Source: Odiellus spinosus
Lineage: Eukaryota > Arthropoda > Arachnida > Opiliones > Phalangiidae
Assembly: GCA_963920705.1 (NCBI GenBank)
Contig: OY987239.1
Location: 12,263,004-12,327,003, forward strand
Direction of reading: 5' to 3'
DNA length: 64,000 nucleotides
The notes beneath the pieces are model-generated. The model was not told the origin of the DNA. It saw nothing but the letters and a program-made list of their open reading frames with translations, and searched no databases. Made by a program: the position numbers and the translations under genes. Every line of letters begins with the position of its first letter. The first letter of the stretch is position 1. This document shows positions 42,649-54,600 of this stretch, piece after piece.

Positions 42649-43350
42649 ATTTAGTTATAATTACTTAAAAATACACCTGAAAAACAAATCCTTTGAAATA
42701 TTCTAACGGCCTCAGTCTAGTTTGCCGGGAAATATATGAGGAAGGGAACGCTTGATTGGCTGATTTTTGTCTTGCGCAAAGACTGATTTTCGAGTTTGGA
42801 AAAAAAAAACGTGTATCTGTCTTCTGCTATAGATGGTCTGTAACATTTCCAAACTCCTACGGCGATTTCGGTAATATCTATATTATTTTATTGATTAATA
42901 GATATTACATCTCAGAACCTAATATTATCGTGATTTAGGTTATTACTAGTGACTATTTATTAACGCAACAAACAGAACCTCCTTTAACACTCATCTTCAG
43001 TTGATAAAAGAAACTTTAATGTAATCTTTTAAGATTATTTACTTCTATAATAGCGTCTTAGATATCGTCTAGGCCTAGTTCATGTAGTTTTAGAAAAATT
43101 AGCAGACTACATAATATAGCCAATAAAATAATAGAACTATCTCTAAATCCTTAACCCTTCTCTAGATGGCACTGCGGTTTGTTCCGCTAATCACGTGGCC
43201 TCTTGGTTTATCCCTTCCTCTTTACACGCGGCCACCCATCATGTTTATTTGTTTTTCAGGTGTATTGGAGAATATTTAACTATTAATTCAATTAAGTTAA
43301 ACGGGATATGTTTAAAAAAAGTATTTTAAATTAATAAAAATAATTTTTAC
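42649..43350. other. P450-A 3' flank
   Basis: AT-rich; no further gene or repeat family seen. Confidence 0.5.
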
Positions 43351-43688
43351 CAGAAGCCGATGACCCCCTCCTTTGAAGTCTATTACTCCCGGGTCTTGTC
43401 TACCCCTCTCTGTATGGGTTAGTTTCAAAAAGAGCGATTCGTACGCCTCCTAACGGTAGATATTTTCAGAGCGGGAGTTCGTCCACCGAATATCTCTAGC
43501 AACCTCGGAGTTCGTCCAAAAAACGTCGTCGTTTGTGGAGAGAGAGAATTTCCAATTTTCCGTAGACAGGGGGGGATGAAGTAGGACCCCTCCGATCTCG
43601 TAAAATTGGGAATTTTACCCATACAGAGAGGCGCACTATATCGAACATTAGAGTAGTAGACTTCAAAGGAGGGTTTCATCGGCTTCTG
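43351..43688. mobile_element. MITE family A copy 5 (338 bp)
   Basis: CAGAAGCCGATG ends; duplication TTTTTAC / TTTTTAT (one mismatch). It is intergenic, between the two P450s. Confidence 0.92.
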
Positions 43689-44220
43689 TTTTTATACATC
43701 GCTTATTGCTTTCCTTTAATTTTGGTAAACAAAAACGCGTTTTTAGGACTAAATGAAATCGATTAAATTTGGTTTGGTACCCCTTTAATTGAAGCTTTGT
43801 TTACACCGTAGTCATAGCAACAATGAACCACGTGATTCTATCTCCCGCGTAAAATCATCGACTGCCTTTAAGTCTGTTACTCTATTATTGCACAACGTCG
43901 GTCAATAAGGAGGATATTAATAAATGCAGCTGCCGAAATAACATTAGATTATTAAACTTTACAGCAACAGGTATGAAAATATTTTCCTAAGCTATGAGAG
44001 TCTTGTATTTAAATATATATATATATGTATAAAGGTTATAAAATTAGGTTAAATTAAGCTATGAAAGGGATTAGGGAAAATTAAGTCTAAATATTCAAGT
44101 TCTGGTTAAAATTCGATTTAATCTGGATCTGGATTCAAGTACTTTTATGAAAAAGACGCCGCGAAAGCGACTTTATCACCCTGTTGTTTCCTGTCTGGGT
44201 AATTTTGTTCTATCTGTAGA
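43689..44220. other. Intergenic, no gene seen
   Basis: AT-rich sequence with a short TA microsatellite near 44016-44027. Nothing else recognised. Confidence 0.5.
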
Positions 44221-44225
44221 TGCTA

Positions 44226-44645
44226 TCAGAGGTATATAATAACCCCCTTCGGGGGGAAGTATGAAAGCCCCTATACTACTAATGCTAAAAATCACGAACA
44301 ACGAGAGCCCGCTGCTGACTATCTAGGCCACTAGCTCGCGCTGGACTTCTCAATGTCGCTACTCTAGTAAATGGTCTTTGTATAAACAAGACGGCTCGAT
44401 TTGTGTTTAGAACTTCCTGTCGCGGGAGTCAGGCTGTCCGTTAAAATGGAGTCGAAGGTTGACTTCAGCTCGCGAGTTCCGGAAGCGCGCGTAGGGAAAA
44501 TTTAGTCAGGTTCAAAATGGTGTAACTATTTTTTGGGAGTAAAGCGGCGTGTCGATCCGCCGCGATTTACGCCGGGCACTCGTTGTTCGTCGATTTTGCC
44601 TACCTTTCATACTTCCCCCCAAAGGGGGTTATTATATACCTCTGA
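44226..44645. mobile_element. MITE family C copy 2 (420 bp)
   Basis: TCAGAGGTATATAATAACC ends; 5-bp duplication TGCTA at 44221-44225 and 44646-44650. Confidence 0.93.
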
Positions 44646-44884
44646 TGCTACTCAATTTCAATTTGGAGTTCCTGAAAATCAGCTAAGCCTATTTCTCGGG
44701 GTAAGTTTAAAATTTTGTTGCATTCACCCTTTAAAAAAAAAAAAAACATAATAAAACTAAGAGCGTCTGCTATGACTCAGTTGTGAACTAAATTATTATT
44801 GGCTCTTCCTAAAAATAAAACTTTCTATTCAAAACAACTTCCATTGGTTCGTGTCTCCCACGACGGGCCTCATAAACCCCTTAA

Positions 44885-45320
44885 AGGGAGAATGCAACCT
44901 AATTACAAGTGATTTTTTATCGATTCCTTATCGTTTAAATAGGCCTAATCCATCGATAAAAAGTTTACAATACAAATATTAAACTAGAAATAAATTTAAA
45001 ACTTACCCTGAAAATAGGCTTAGCGGGATTGATGGAGATCCTGAATCGCGTCCGTGTCAGGTCTAGCGACCAATGAGCGAAGGCCCGTCGTTCACGCGAG
45101 ATCTCCGCGAGACTGACGTCGCGCGCGATTGGTCGCTAGACCTGACACGCGAGGAAATCAGGACCTCCATGAATCCCGCTAAGCCTATTTTCAGGGTAAG
45201 TTTTAAATTTATTTCTAGTTTAATATTTGTTTGTAAATTTTTTAAATAATGGATTAGGCCTATTTAAACAATAAGGAATCGATAAAAAAAAATCACTTGT
45301 TGTTAGGTTGCATCCTCCCT
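44885..45320. mobile_element. Family D foldback MITE copy 2, TTAA target
   Basis: AGGGAGAATGCAACCTAA ends, flanked by TTAA at 44881-44884 and 45321-45324; long hairpin like copy 1. A fragment of a family D right end also lies at about 44683-44735. Confidence 0.9.
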
Positions 45321-45677
45321 TTAAAAAAAACCTGTTTTGCTTCTAGCCATATATAGAAAAAAAAATATTTAGTCTTGTTTGGATCTCTCTGGCTCCTCTC
45401 AAAGCCTAAAAACTCTTAACGCAGATGCCATGTGCCTGTTAATGACGCTAGACGTATTGTACCTCTACACTGTTTCACATTATACTGTACATGTCAGACT
45501 TAAAGTACAATTTATATAGATTTGAAGTGTCTGCAAAACGATCCTATTGAATTTTTTTTAATCTGATAATATTTTATCGTGTTTTGATTGGAAATTTCTT
45601 AAGCGCAGCTTAGATATAGAATTCATTCAAACAGTTCTTCATAGCGGTAATGAAGTGCCTGTCTTTCTTCGTTTAAA

Positions 45678-48600
45678 ATGGATATTTTAAGTAATATTTG
45701 GTGCCAATTGCATTGCAATTTCTACAAAGTTTCAACCGTCATCGTCTTAATATTTGTGCTATATAAAATATGTAGAAAAAAAACTAGTTTAAATCTACCA
45801 CCTGGTCCGAGGTGGTGTTTACCTATTGTTGGATATTTGCCATATATTAGTGGAGAAATTCCTTATTTGACATTTAACAAATTGGCCAATAAATATGGTC
45901 CTATTTTTGGGTAAGTTTAATTTTTATCTACCAATAAATTAATTAAATATTAAATTAAATGTGTAGAAAACTAAGATGATACGCAATTTAAATTAAATTG
46001 AGTAGCAGACAACGTTTGACTAAGGCTTAGGATTATATACTCTAAATTTAGTTTATAATAATCATAATCTAATTAAGATTAATCTCTAACTTGGGTACCC
46101 ATTGAAAACTATTTTACCAGATTGCAAATTGGTTTTCGTTACTGCGTAATTCTGAATGACTATGATTTGGTTAAGGAAGCCTTCAAAAAGGACTGTCTTA
46201 ACGGAAGAGCTCCAGGGACCTTTGAACTACCATCAAAATACCCAAGTATTTCTACATTTATATCAAGAATCTATTCAGGTTCCATAAGAATATGGGAGCA
46301 TAGCTTTAGCCTCTGGTACCATCCTCCCAAACTTTGTAACAAAAGTTCGTCCGCAATTTTCGCAACATTTGTACGCTTAGATCTTTTTTCGGTCGGCTCC
46401 ATTTTTATTACCCAAAATATTATGTCAAGGTCGTTAGTGGCGCGGGTTAATAATAGATGTCAGGAGCGATTTACTTGAAAAATCGATTCGAAGCGGACGA
46501 ACTTTTGCTACAAAGTTTGGGAGGATGGTTATTGAATCGCGGCCCTCCCATATTCTTATGGAACCTGAATGGATTCTTGTTTATATTATAATATCGTCTA
46601 GGCCTAAATCAACTAGTTAAAAAATTAGACAAATATTAGATACAGGGTTGCCATAACAAAATTCCCTGACTTTTTAAGATTTTCTCTGACCAAATTAATT
46701 TTAGTTAGCTTTGAAATCGTTTTACTATTGGAATAGGATTATATTTAATTATTTTTCAGATATTGGTGCAATTAACGGAAAGGATTGGGTAGATCATAGA
46801 AAACATTTCGGTAATTACACACGAATAATTACAAGAACTGAAGCAAGTGGAACTTCGTTACTGGAGGACATTATAGTGGTAGTTATATCAAGAATCCATT
46901 CAGGTTCCATAAGAATATGGGAGGGCCGCGATTCAATAACCATCCTCCCAAACTTTGTAGCAAAAGTTCGTCCGCTTCGAATCGATTTTTCAAGTAAATC
47001 GCTCCTGACATTATATTATTAACCCGCGCCACTAACGACCTTGACGTAATATTTTGGGTAATAAAAATGGAGCCGACCGAAAAAAGATCTAAGCGTACAA
47101 ATGTTGGAAAAATTGCGGACGAACTTTTGTTACAAAGTTTGGGAGGATGGTACCAGAGGCTAAAGCTACGCTCCCATATTCTTATGGAACCCGAATGGAT
47201 TCTTGGTTTAAAGTGATTAACTTAAGGTGTATTATAGAGAGAAGCTGAAAACTTGGTGGATAAAGTAAAATGCAAGCTATACTATAAAGAAAAAGACCCT
47301 GTCAACGTGCGTGAAATCATGGATGAAACCCTGTACAAAATTGTCATAGAATATCTCATGGGTAAAGACAGACTCCGAGTACAAGACGCTCACGTCTTGA
47401 AAGTTTTACTAGGACAACATACTCCGATGTTGAAGACTGGTACCGTGACTGCCATAACTCAGTCATTTTACTGTCTTAGATTCATTATTAAATGGTTCGA
47501 TCCAATGTACGGAGATTACAAAAGGTATACCGAACACTTGGAAAACATGCTCAAGTAAGGATACACATAGCTAGAAAGTTAAGCCTGCCTTAATCAAGGA
47601 GGATCAGAGAAGGAGAGGAAATGTGGGGCTGCGTTGAGTTAGAGAGAGAAGAGCCAACCTCCCACTCGGGTGGAAAGGGGGGATAGGAAATTCTCGAGGT
47701 AAACTGTTGTCACGTGGTCGCTAGCTAGCGCGTCTCATAAAGGATTCGTTTTACCCACGCGACAACATTTTACCACGAAACGTCTCTACCCCCGTTCTCC
47801 CAGACTGGGAGTTTAGGCCGACGCAGTAGGAACCGCGCCGTCCCCACATTTCCTCTCCTTCTCTGATCCTCCTTGCCTTAATCTATATTTTGTTTAACTT
47901 TATCAGGATGGTTGTGGAATTTCACAGACGAGAGGTGCGCGAAGGCGACACCAAAGATTATGTGGATTACCTTCTTAATCAACAGAAAAATAACCCAAAT
48001 GTCGCTAATTACGCAGGTATTTTCTATACTGAGAGGTTTATTCTTATTGGCTACTCAACTTAGTCGGCAAACTTTGCGGGTTAAACCTCGATAGATTCAG
48101 AAAAACGTAACTGATTTTTATATCCCCTTTAAGGTAGCTTTCTTTTCTAGCTTAGCAGACGACGTTGACCATATCAAACAGTACAGTCAAAGCTAGGATG
48201 TCTGCGTAAATGTATTTTAAAGGGGCTGTCTGTCTAAACACTAAGCCTTGGCTACTTTCTAAGACTCAACCCGCCTGGTTTTATTAATTATAATCAGAAG
48301 CTGATGAAACCCTCCTTTGAAGTCTATTACTCCCGGGTCTTGTTTACCCCTCTCTGTATGGGTTAGTTTCAAAAAGCGCGATTCGTACGCCTCCTAACGG
48401 TAGATATTTTCGGAGCGGGAGTTCGTCGAGCGAATATCTCTAGCAGCCTCGGAGTTCGTCCAAAAAACGTCGTCGTTTGTGGAGAGAGAGAATTTCCAAT
48501 TTTCCGTAGACAGGGGGGTATGAAGTAGGACCCCTCCGATCTCGTAAAATTGGGAATTTTACCCATACAGAGAGGAGCGCTATATCGAACATTAGAGTAG

Positions 48601-49425
48601 TAGACTTCAAAGGAGGGTTTCATCGGCTTCTGTTATAATATATCTTGCAATGTTTGCTATATCATATTTCAGATCCTACATTGATTGGAAATCTAGAATC
48701 TCTATTGGCCGGAGGAACACACACGATCAAAACATCTTTAGAATGGTTATTCGCTATTTTATCAGAAAAACAAGATATTCAGGAGAAAATCTACCACGAA
48801 ATTAAATCGGTTCTTGCGGAAGAAGGAAAAATTACGTGGAATAATAGGTCTAAACTTCTTTACACTCAAGCGGTGATATTAGAAAGCTTGAGGCTATACA
48901 CGATAGCTCCGGTGAATACACCGCGATTGTAAGTAATGATATTAAGCTACTTGATATTTGTCGTGGGATTTTAATTATTTCGTTTTAGCACTACTGAAGA
49001 TACTACTATAATGGGGTATGATATTCCTCGAGGGACGGTGGTTTATTCAAATAACTGGAAAATTAACCACGATGATAGTTATTGGGAAGAACCATTCAAG
49101 TTTCTTCCGGAAAGATTCATCGATCAAAACCGTAATGTAATAAACAGCAAATTATCTGAACGTCTGAGTTCATTTTCATACGGTAGGTGTAAAACACTTA
49201 CATTTTTTGTATATTTTTGATTGTTTAAGATTGATTTACTTAATAGGTAAACGCGAATGCCCGGGAAAACTTCATAGTATGATGGAATTACTAATAATAT
49301 TAACGAGCATATTGAAAGACCTAAAAATTCTGTCACCGTCTAACGAGGTTACGATTCTAAGCGAACACCAATCGACAATGTTTTCAATGCCGCAAAATAC
49401 TCTTATTAGATTCCAAATTCGATAA
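45678..49425 (+). CDS. Cytochrome P450-B (clan 2-like), intact frame, altered I-helix
   Basis: Eight exons: 45678-45910, 46121-46245, 46760-46878, 47238-47554, 47907-48016, 48673-48928, 48989-49182 and 49247-49425. They join to 510 residues, with the same intron positions and phases as P450-A; exons 2, 5 and 6 are identical in length. Features: membrane anchor ([14 protein letters not shown]), [21 protein letters not shown]-helix, ESLR (ExxR), FLPERF and the heme loop FSYGKRECPG. The I-helix reads [10 protein letters not shown], where P450-A has GGADTT: the usual acidic residue of the (A/G)Gx(D/E)T(T/S) oxygen-activation motif is His. The function may therefore be changed or lost. AATAAA at 49464. 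Confidence 0.88.
46264..46579. mobile_element. MITE family F copy 1 (316 bp), P450-B intron 2
   Basis: Ends CAAGAATCTATTCAGGTTCC and inverse; 7-bp duplication TTTATAT at 46257-46263 and 46580-46586. Confidence 0.9.
46889..47205. mobile_element. MITE family F copy 2 (317 bp, inverted), P450-B intron 3
   Basis: Same family as copy 1 in the opposite orientation, 10 bp downstream of exon 3. The flanks GTTATAT and GTTTAAA are not a clean duplication, so one end may have been altered. Confidence 0.85.
47595..47875. mobile_element. MITE family B copy 5 (281 bp), P450-B intron 4
   Basis: CAAGGAGGATCAG end; 7-bp duplication CCTTAAT at 47588-47594 and 47876-47882. Confidence 0.93.
48295..48632. mobile_element. 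MITE family A copy 6 (338 bp), P450-B intron 5
   Basis: CAGAAGCTGATG end; 7-bp duplication TTATAAT on both sides. The same intron holds a diverged reverse copy of repeat E at about 48125-48235. Confidence 0.92.
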
Positions 49426-49591
49426 TTAAAATATTAAAATGTATATTTTCATCCTCATAATTAAATAAAACTAAAATATTTGATTGAAAAATTCAAAAGG
49501 TGTTTTCCTCAATGTGATAATGGTCAAAAAATTCAAATATAAAAAGAGAATTCGCTTTTGGGGGTAGAATGATATCAAAATTTGTACTTAC

Positions 49592-49724
49592 AGGTTTGAA
49601 GGTCTCGAAGTAATCCAATTTAGAACTTGAATTCAACACAAAATCGCGATTAAACACACAAAGTTCTTCGTTGATCATTTTTTTAACACTGACGTAGGGC
49701 TTACATTGTTTCCACGCAACCATC
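49592..49724 (-). CDS. Possible exon of an unrecognised minus-strand gene
   Basis: An open stretch (WMVAWKQCKPYVSVKKMINE ...) ends exactly at a good donor (CCT|GTAAGT at 49591) on the minus strand. Codon usage looks coding, but I found no partner exons and no family. It could be a chance frame or a remnant. Confidence 0.25.
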
Positions 49725-49739
49725 CACAATTCGTCTTAA

Positions 49740-50306
49740 GCGCACCATCTGCAAAAATCCGCTGACTCTAACCCTTGGTCACCAAATCCTCATTGTTCGC
49801 TCTTGAAGTTTTAAACTACTTATTTATATTATTATAATCATACTTAACTGAATGTTTTGTGATAATCAGAAACTAGGCAACTTAAACTAATTAATACCGA
49901 TGTATTTTGATAGTTAGAAATATTTCCGACACTTTAATTCAAATTAACTAACCGTGTTAAGGACGACCCATTCAACTATGAACCTATACTGATGACTGAC
50001 GAGAGAGCGGATTGTAACGCTGGTTCAACGACGGAGCCATAAACTATGGCTTTATTTTAGATACGTGATATTGGGAAAGTTCAAATCGTACTTACACATG
50101 TTAAAGATGTTGAGTCAAGGTTATTAATTAAATACAACTAAGCCTCGGCCTTCTACAATCTTTTGTAATTGGCAATCATGAGCAATAAACCTTAACTGCT
50201 CCTTCCAGCGTAATGACACGACCCCCTGTGGGTCAAGGTGCGGATCCGGGACGGAAATAAGCGCGTCCTATAAATTTTTCAAATGTCCCATATCCTTTCA
50301 CTGGCC
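49740..50306. other. Intergenic, no gene seen
   Basis: AT-rich sequence; from about 50245 a fragment of the CAGGGACGGAAATAAG MITE. Confidence 0.45.
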
Positions 50307-50313
50307 GTCTGTC

Positions 50314-50594
50314 CAAGGAGGATTAGACAAGGAGAAGAAATGTGGGGACGGCGCGGTTCCTACTGCGTCGGCCTAAACTCCCACTCTGGGAGAACGGGGG
50401 TAGAGACGTTTCGTGGTAAAATGTTGTCACGTGGGTAAAACGAATCCTTTATGAGACGCGCTAGCTAGCGACCACGTGACAACAGTTTACCTCGAGAATT
50501 TCCTATCCCCCCTTTCCACCCGAGTGGGAGGTTGGCTCTTCTCTCTCTAACTCAACGCAGCCCCACATTTCCTCTCCTTGTCTAATCCTCCTTG
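50314..50594. mobile_element. MITE family B copy 6 (281 bp)
   Basis: CAAGGAGGATTAG end; 7-bp duplication GTCTGTC at 50307-50313 and 50595-50601. Inserted next to the fragment of the CAGGGACGG element. Confidence 0.92.
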
Positions 50595-50601
50595 GTCTGT
50601 C

Positions 50602-51637
50602 CAACTACCTGGTACACTAAAGTCTGGCAATGTCGCCATACCAGATGGTGACGTTAGCCACAACGTTTTAACATAAACGTTGTACTTGAAACAGAGTTAT
50701 TTTTTTAATTGAATTTTATTTAATAATTTACAAAATAACACTACATTTGACTGACGAATCAAAGTTATATTATAGAGTTTCCCATAAGTGTACCGATTAT
50801 ACCAAGATGATGGTACCACTTAACCTTCTTGAAAACAACTTAGATTAGGATAGGCAATTAATATTTCCGTGAATTTCCACGTTTTTGGTGTGAAGGTTTT
50901 ATCAATTTTCGTTAATATTCTCACAAACTAAATGTAGTTAAAATATTCTGGGTGGCGTTCAAAGACGCGTACCGAAGCATACCTCTTAATGTATTTCCTA
51001 TCTATAGAGGCGGTATTTCCGGTACACATAACAGGTGCACGTTTTACTTGGTTGATAAAACCCAACTTTTTATAAAAATTGAAAAAGTGCAGCAGTTTTA
51101 GCAGAGGTCATAACCTCTTAAAGGCCTTATCTGCTCCGAAACTTGCCCCTTTAAAACACTCTTCCCTTACGCACGAAGCCTAGCTTTGACTGTACTATTT
51201 ATTTTGTACAACGTCGTCTGCTAAGCTAGAAAAGAAGGCGACTTTAAAGGGGGTCCCTTTAATTTTTTAATATTAAATAATTTGAAATATTATGGTTAAA
51301 ATTTTATTAATTTCAGACAGTTATCTAAAAAAGGTTGTAAAATAGTTAAAATTTCTCCCATAGACCCAAATTCCTATAAAGTTTTTGCAGAATACATATG
51401 TCTTCGGTGCTACTATACAATTTTACCCAAAAAACTAAAAACTAATAAAATTCCCGATTAATATTAAGAGTATTTACATTATTATTTTTAAATAATTATT
51501 AAGACTAATAGTAATGAAGGTAATGAAAGAAACTGGGGCAAAAGAATCAAACATTAATAATATTATAATTATATTATCGGTAGGATTGTTTCGAGGTTAA
51601 AGATACTAAAATAAAATTGACTCGAATTTGCATTTCT
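50602..51637. other. RasGEF 3' flank
   Basis: AT-rich sequence; repeat E copy at about 51115-51255. It probably includes the 3' UTR of the RasGEF gene. No other gene is seen. Confidence 0.5.
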
Positions 51638-54600
51638 TCATAAAAGTTTCTTACTTGATGGTTCGATTTGATAAGATCTTGCCATATTTTCGGACAAGTT
51701 ACTATAAGGCTTCTTTAATAAGTAATTGCGCGCCCTTTGGTTGCATTCTAAGTCATAAGCTCGGGCCGTAGCTTGGGCCGATCTTAGATAAACTTCGGCT
51801 CTATGTCTAACTTCGATCGTGTTACCCGGTTGTAGAGCGCTGCATTGAACGTGAGACGAACTAAATGGTAGAGATTCTGGATCGTCGAAGACTTTAGTCA
51901 GGTCTAAACGGAAGTTACAATTGTCCACGTAAACGTCTTGACTCGAAGTCAAAGTGTTTTGGGCAAAGGCTTCGGGCATTCTTCGAACTGGGCAAAACAA
52001 ATTCTTGCCAAGTACGAATACCATTAGATAACAACAGGCTCTGTTCTTATGGACAGTTGAATTGCAAGTGTCACACGTCAGGGCGATGGAAATTTGTTCT
52101 TCAACCCATTCTGTAATAAGAAAGATTAGGTATTTACCCCCAACTCCCCGTTTTATTTAAAGGTTTGATATAGTCAGAAGCCGATGAAACCCTCCTTTGA
52201 AGTCTATTACTCCCGGGGGTCTTGTCTACCCCTCTCTGTATGGGTTATTCTCAAAAGGCGCGATTCGTACGCCTCCTAACGGTAGATGTTTTCGGAGGGG
52301 GAGTTCGTCGAGCGAATATCTCTAGCAGCCTTGAGGTTCGTCCAAAAACGTCGTCGTTTGTGGAAAGAGAGAATTTCCAATTTTCCGTAGACAGGGGGGG
52401 TATGAAGTAGGACCCCTTCTAACTCGTAAAATTGGGAATTTTACCAAGAAGGATCAGATAAGGAGAGGAAAAGTGGGAACGGCGCGGCTCCTACTGCGTC
52501 GGCCTAAACTCCCACTCTGGGAGAACGGGGGACAGACGGGGGTAGAGATGCTTCGTGGTAAATTGTTGTCACGTGGGTAAAACGAATCCTTTATGAGACG
52601 CGCTAGCTAGCGACCACGTGACAACAGTTTACCTCGAGAATTTCCTATCCCCCATTTCCACCCGAGTGGGAGGTTGGCTCTTCTCTCTCTAACTCAACGC
52701 AGTCCCACTTTTCCTCTCCTTATCTGATCCTTCTTGATTTTACCTATACAGAGAGGAGCGCTATATGGAACATTGGAGTAGTAGACTTCAAAGGAGGGTT
52801 TCATCGGCTTCTGATATAGTTTACTAACTGGCTAAACTCGGTGGTTCTTTCCATAATGGTCTGGCTGGTCTTAATCTGGACACAGTAGGTCTTCCACGAA
52901 CTCTGGACATAACTTCTCCGAAATAAGGCATAGCTGATAGTTTCCTTGGTTTTTCGATATCGGCGTCCGTTTCCTTACTGATTTCTTCATTAATCAAACT
53001 CTCAAAAGTGCTGGAAAAAAATAGCGTAAATAGCGGGGAGAAATTCAGACGATTTGGTGAAAGATTCGCTTTAAATACTCAGTGAACCATGTAAACATTA
53101 ATATATTATTGTTTAAATGATTTCCTAAATGTCATTTATTATTATTATCACGTAGTATAGCGCTTATTATTTTCTAGGGATTAATTATGTCGGGTTTTTC
53201 CCTGAAACGGATAAACAAGATTCAAGGGGGAGAGAAGTATTTATTGTTCTACAACGATTTAACTTTCATTTTCTAAGGAATGGCATTTTAATATATTCGG
53301 TTGAAAATCAAGGTCGAGGTAAATTACCCAATTGTTTCTTACGGGAAAAACTTGTAGTTCTTATCTTGTTATTATTAAAGTTATCAATTTTTTTCCTAAA
53401 GCCTGTCGCGCATAGAATTTATTAATATTATCAGAGGTATATAATAACCCCCTTCGGGGGGAAGTATGAAAGCCCTATACTACCAATGCTAAAAATCACG
53501 AACAACGAGAGCCCGCTGCTGACTATCTAGGCCACTAGCTCGCGCTGGACTTCTCAATGTCGCTACTCTAGTAAATGGTCTTTGTATAAACAAGACGGCT
53601 CGATTTGCGTTTAGAACTTCCTGTCTCGGGAGTCAGGCTGTCTGTTAAAATGGAGTCGAAGGTTGAATTTCAGCTCGCGAGTTCCGGAAGCGCGCGTAGG
53701 GAAAATTTAGTGAGGTTCAAAATGGTGTAACTATTTTTTGGGAGTAAAGCGGTGTGTCGATCCGCCGCGATTTACGCCGGGCACTCGTTGTTCGTCGATT
53801 TTGCCTACCTTTCATACTTCCCCCCCGAAGAGGGTTATTATATACCTCTGATATTATTAAGATTTCAATGACAGCTTGTCAAAACTTCGTGCCTAGATCG
53901 TGAATTTAATCTGAAGAAATTAAAAAAAAAAATCACGCGTGACGTCGGTTTTACTTTGAATTTCAATACGCTCCCATTAAATAATCAAAGAAATCGGCTT
54001 ATCCAATCAGGAAATATCATATAATTTGGTTAAAATTAGAATATTATCAATAAAGGTCCAGATTTAGATCATAGATAATCACTTAAAAATAACCAAAAAA
54101 AGTCATCACCCCTCTTCTGCTCGAATGATTTGGACCCTTCCTGGATATTTTAAAGTCGGGAGAGAGTGTTGGGATTTAGGCGAGTCGCGCGGAATTTTAC
54201 TTTTGGTCGGTGTGCAACAGCCATAGTTAAATTTAATTTTTTTTTATATTAGAAGAAGCGGCCCATACCTGTTGTGGTCCGGATATTCTTGTAGTAATTG
54301 AGTCCAAGAATCCTGAAGACGAGCTATGGGTGGGCATTGTATACCGGCAAGTAGGGCCTTGGAAGATTGCCAGTTTTGCATGGATCGACACTTTTCGGCG
54401 GCCTGTTTCAAAATAAACACAATTTTACACTTTCAAAAGTTTTTAAAACATTATTTAAAGAAAAAATTAGTAACGACATAAGTAACACATCCTCTAGAAC
54501 ATAAGTGTGACACTTTGAACTAGAGATTCTATTAATTTAAAATCATTTTTTTTATACTTGATCATTTGAGTTTTGATTGATCGGCCAAAGATAGTAAGGA

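Noticed and set aside
44533..44751. Plus-strand frame of 72 codons
   Set aside because: It starts inside MITE family C and crosses its end into unrelated sequence.
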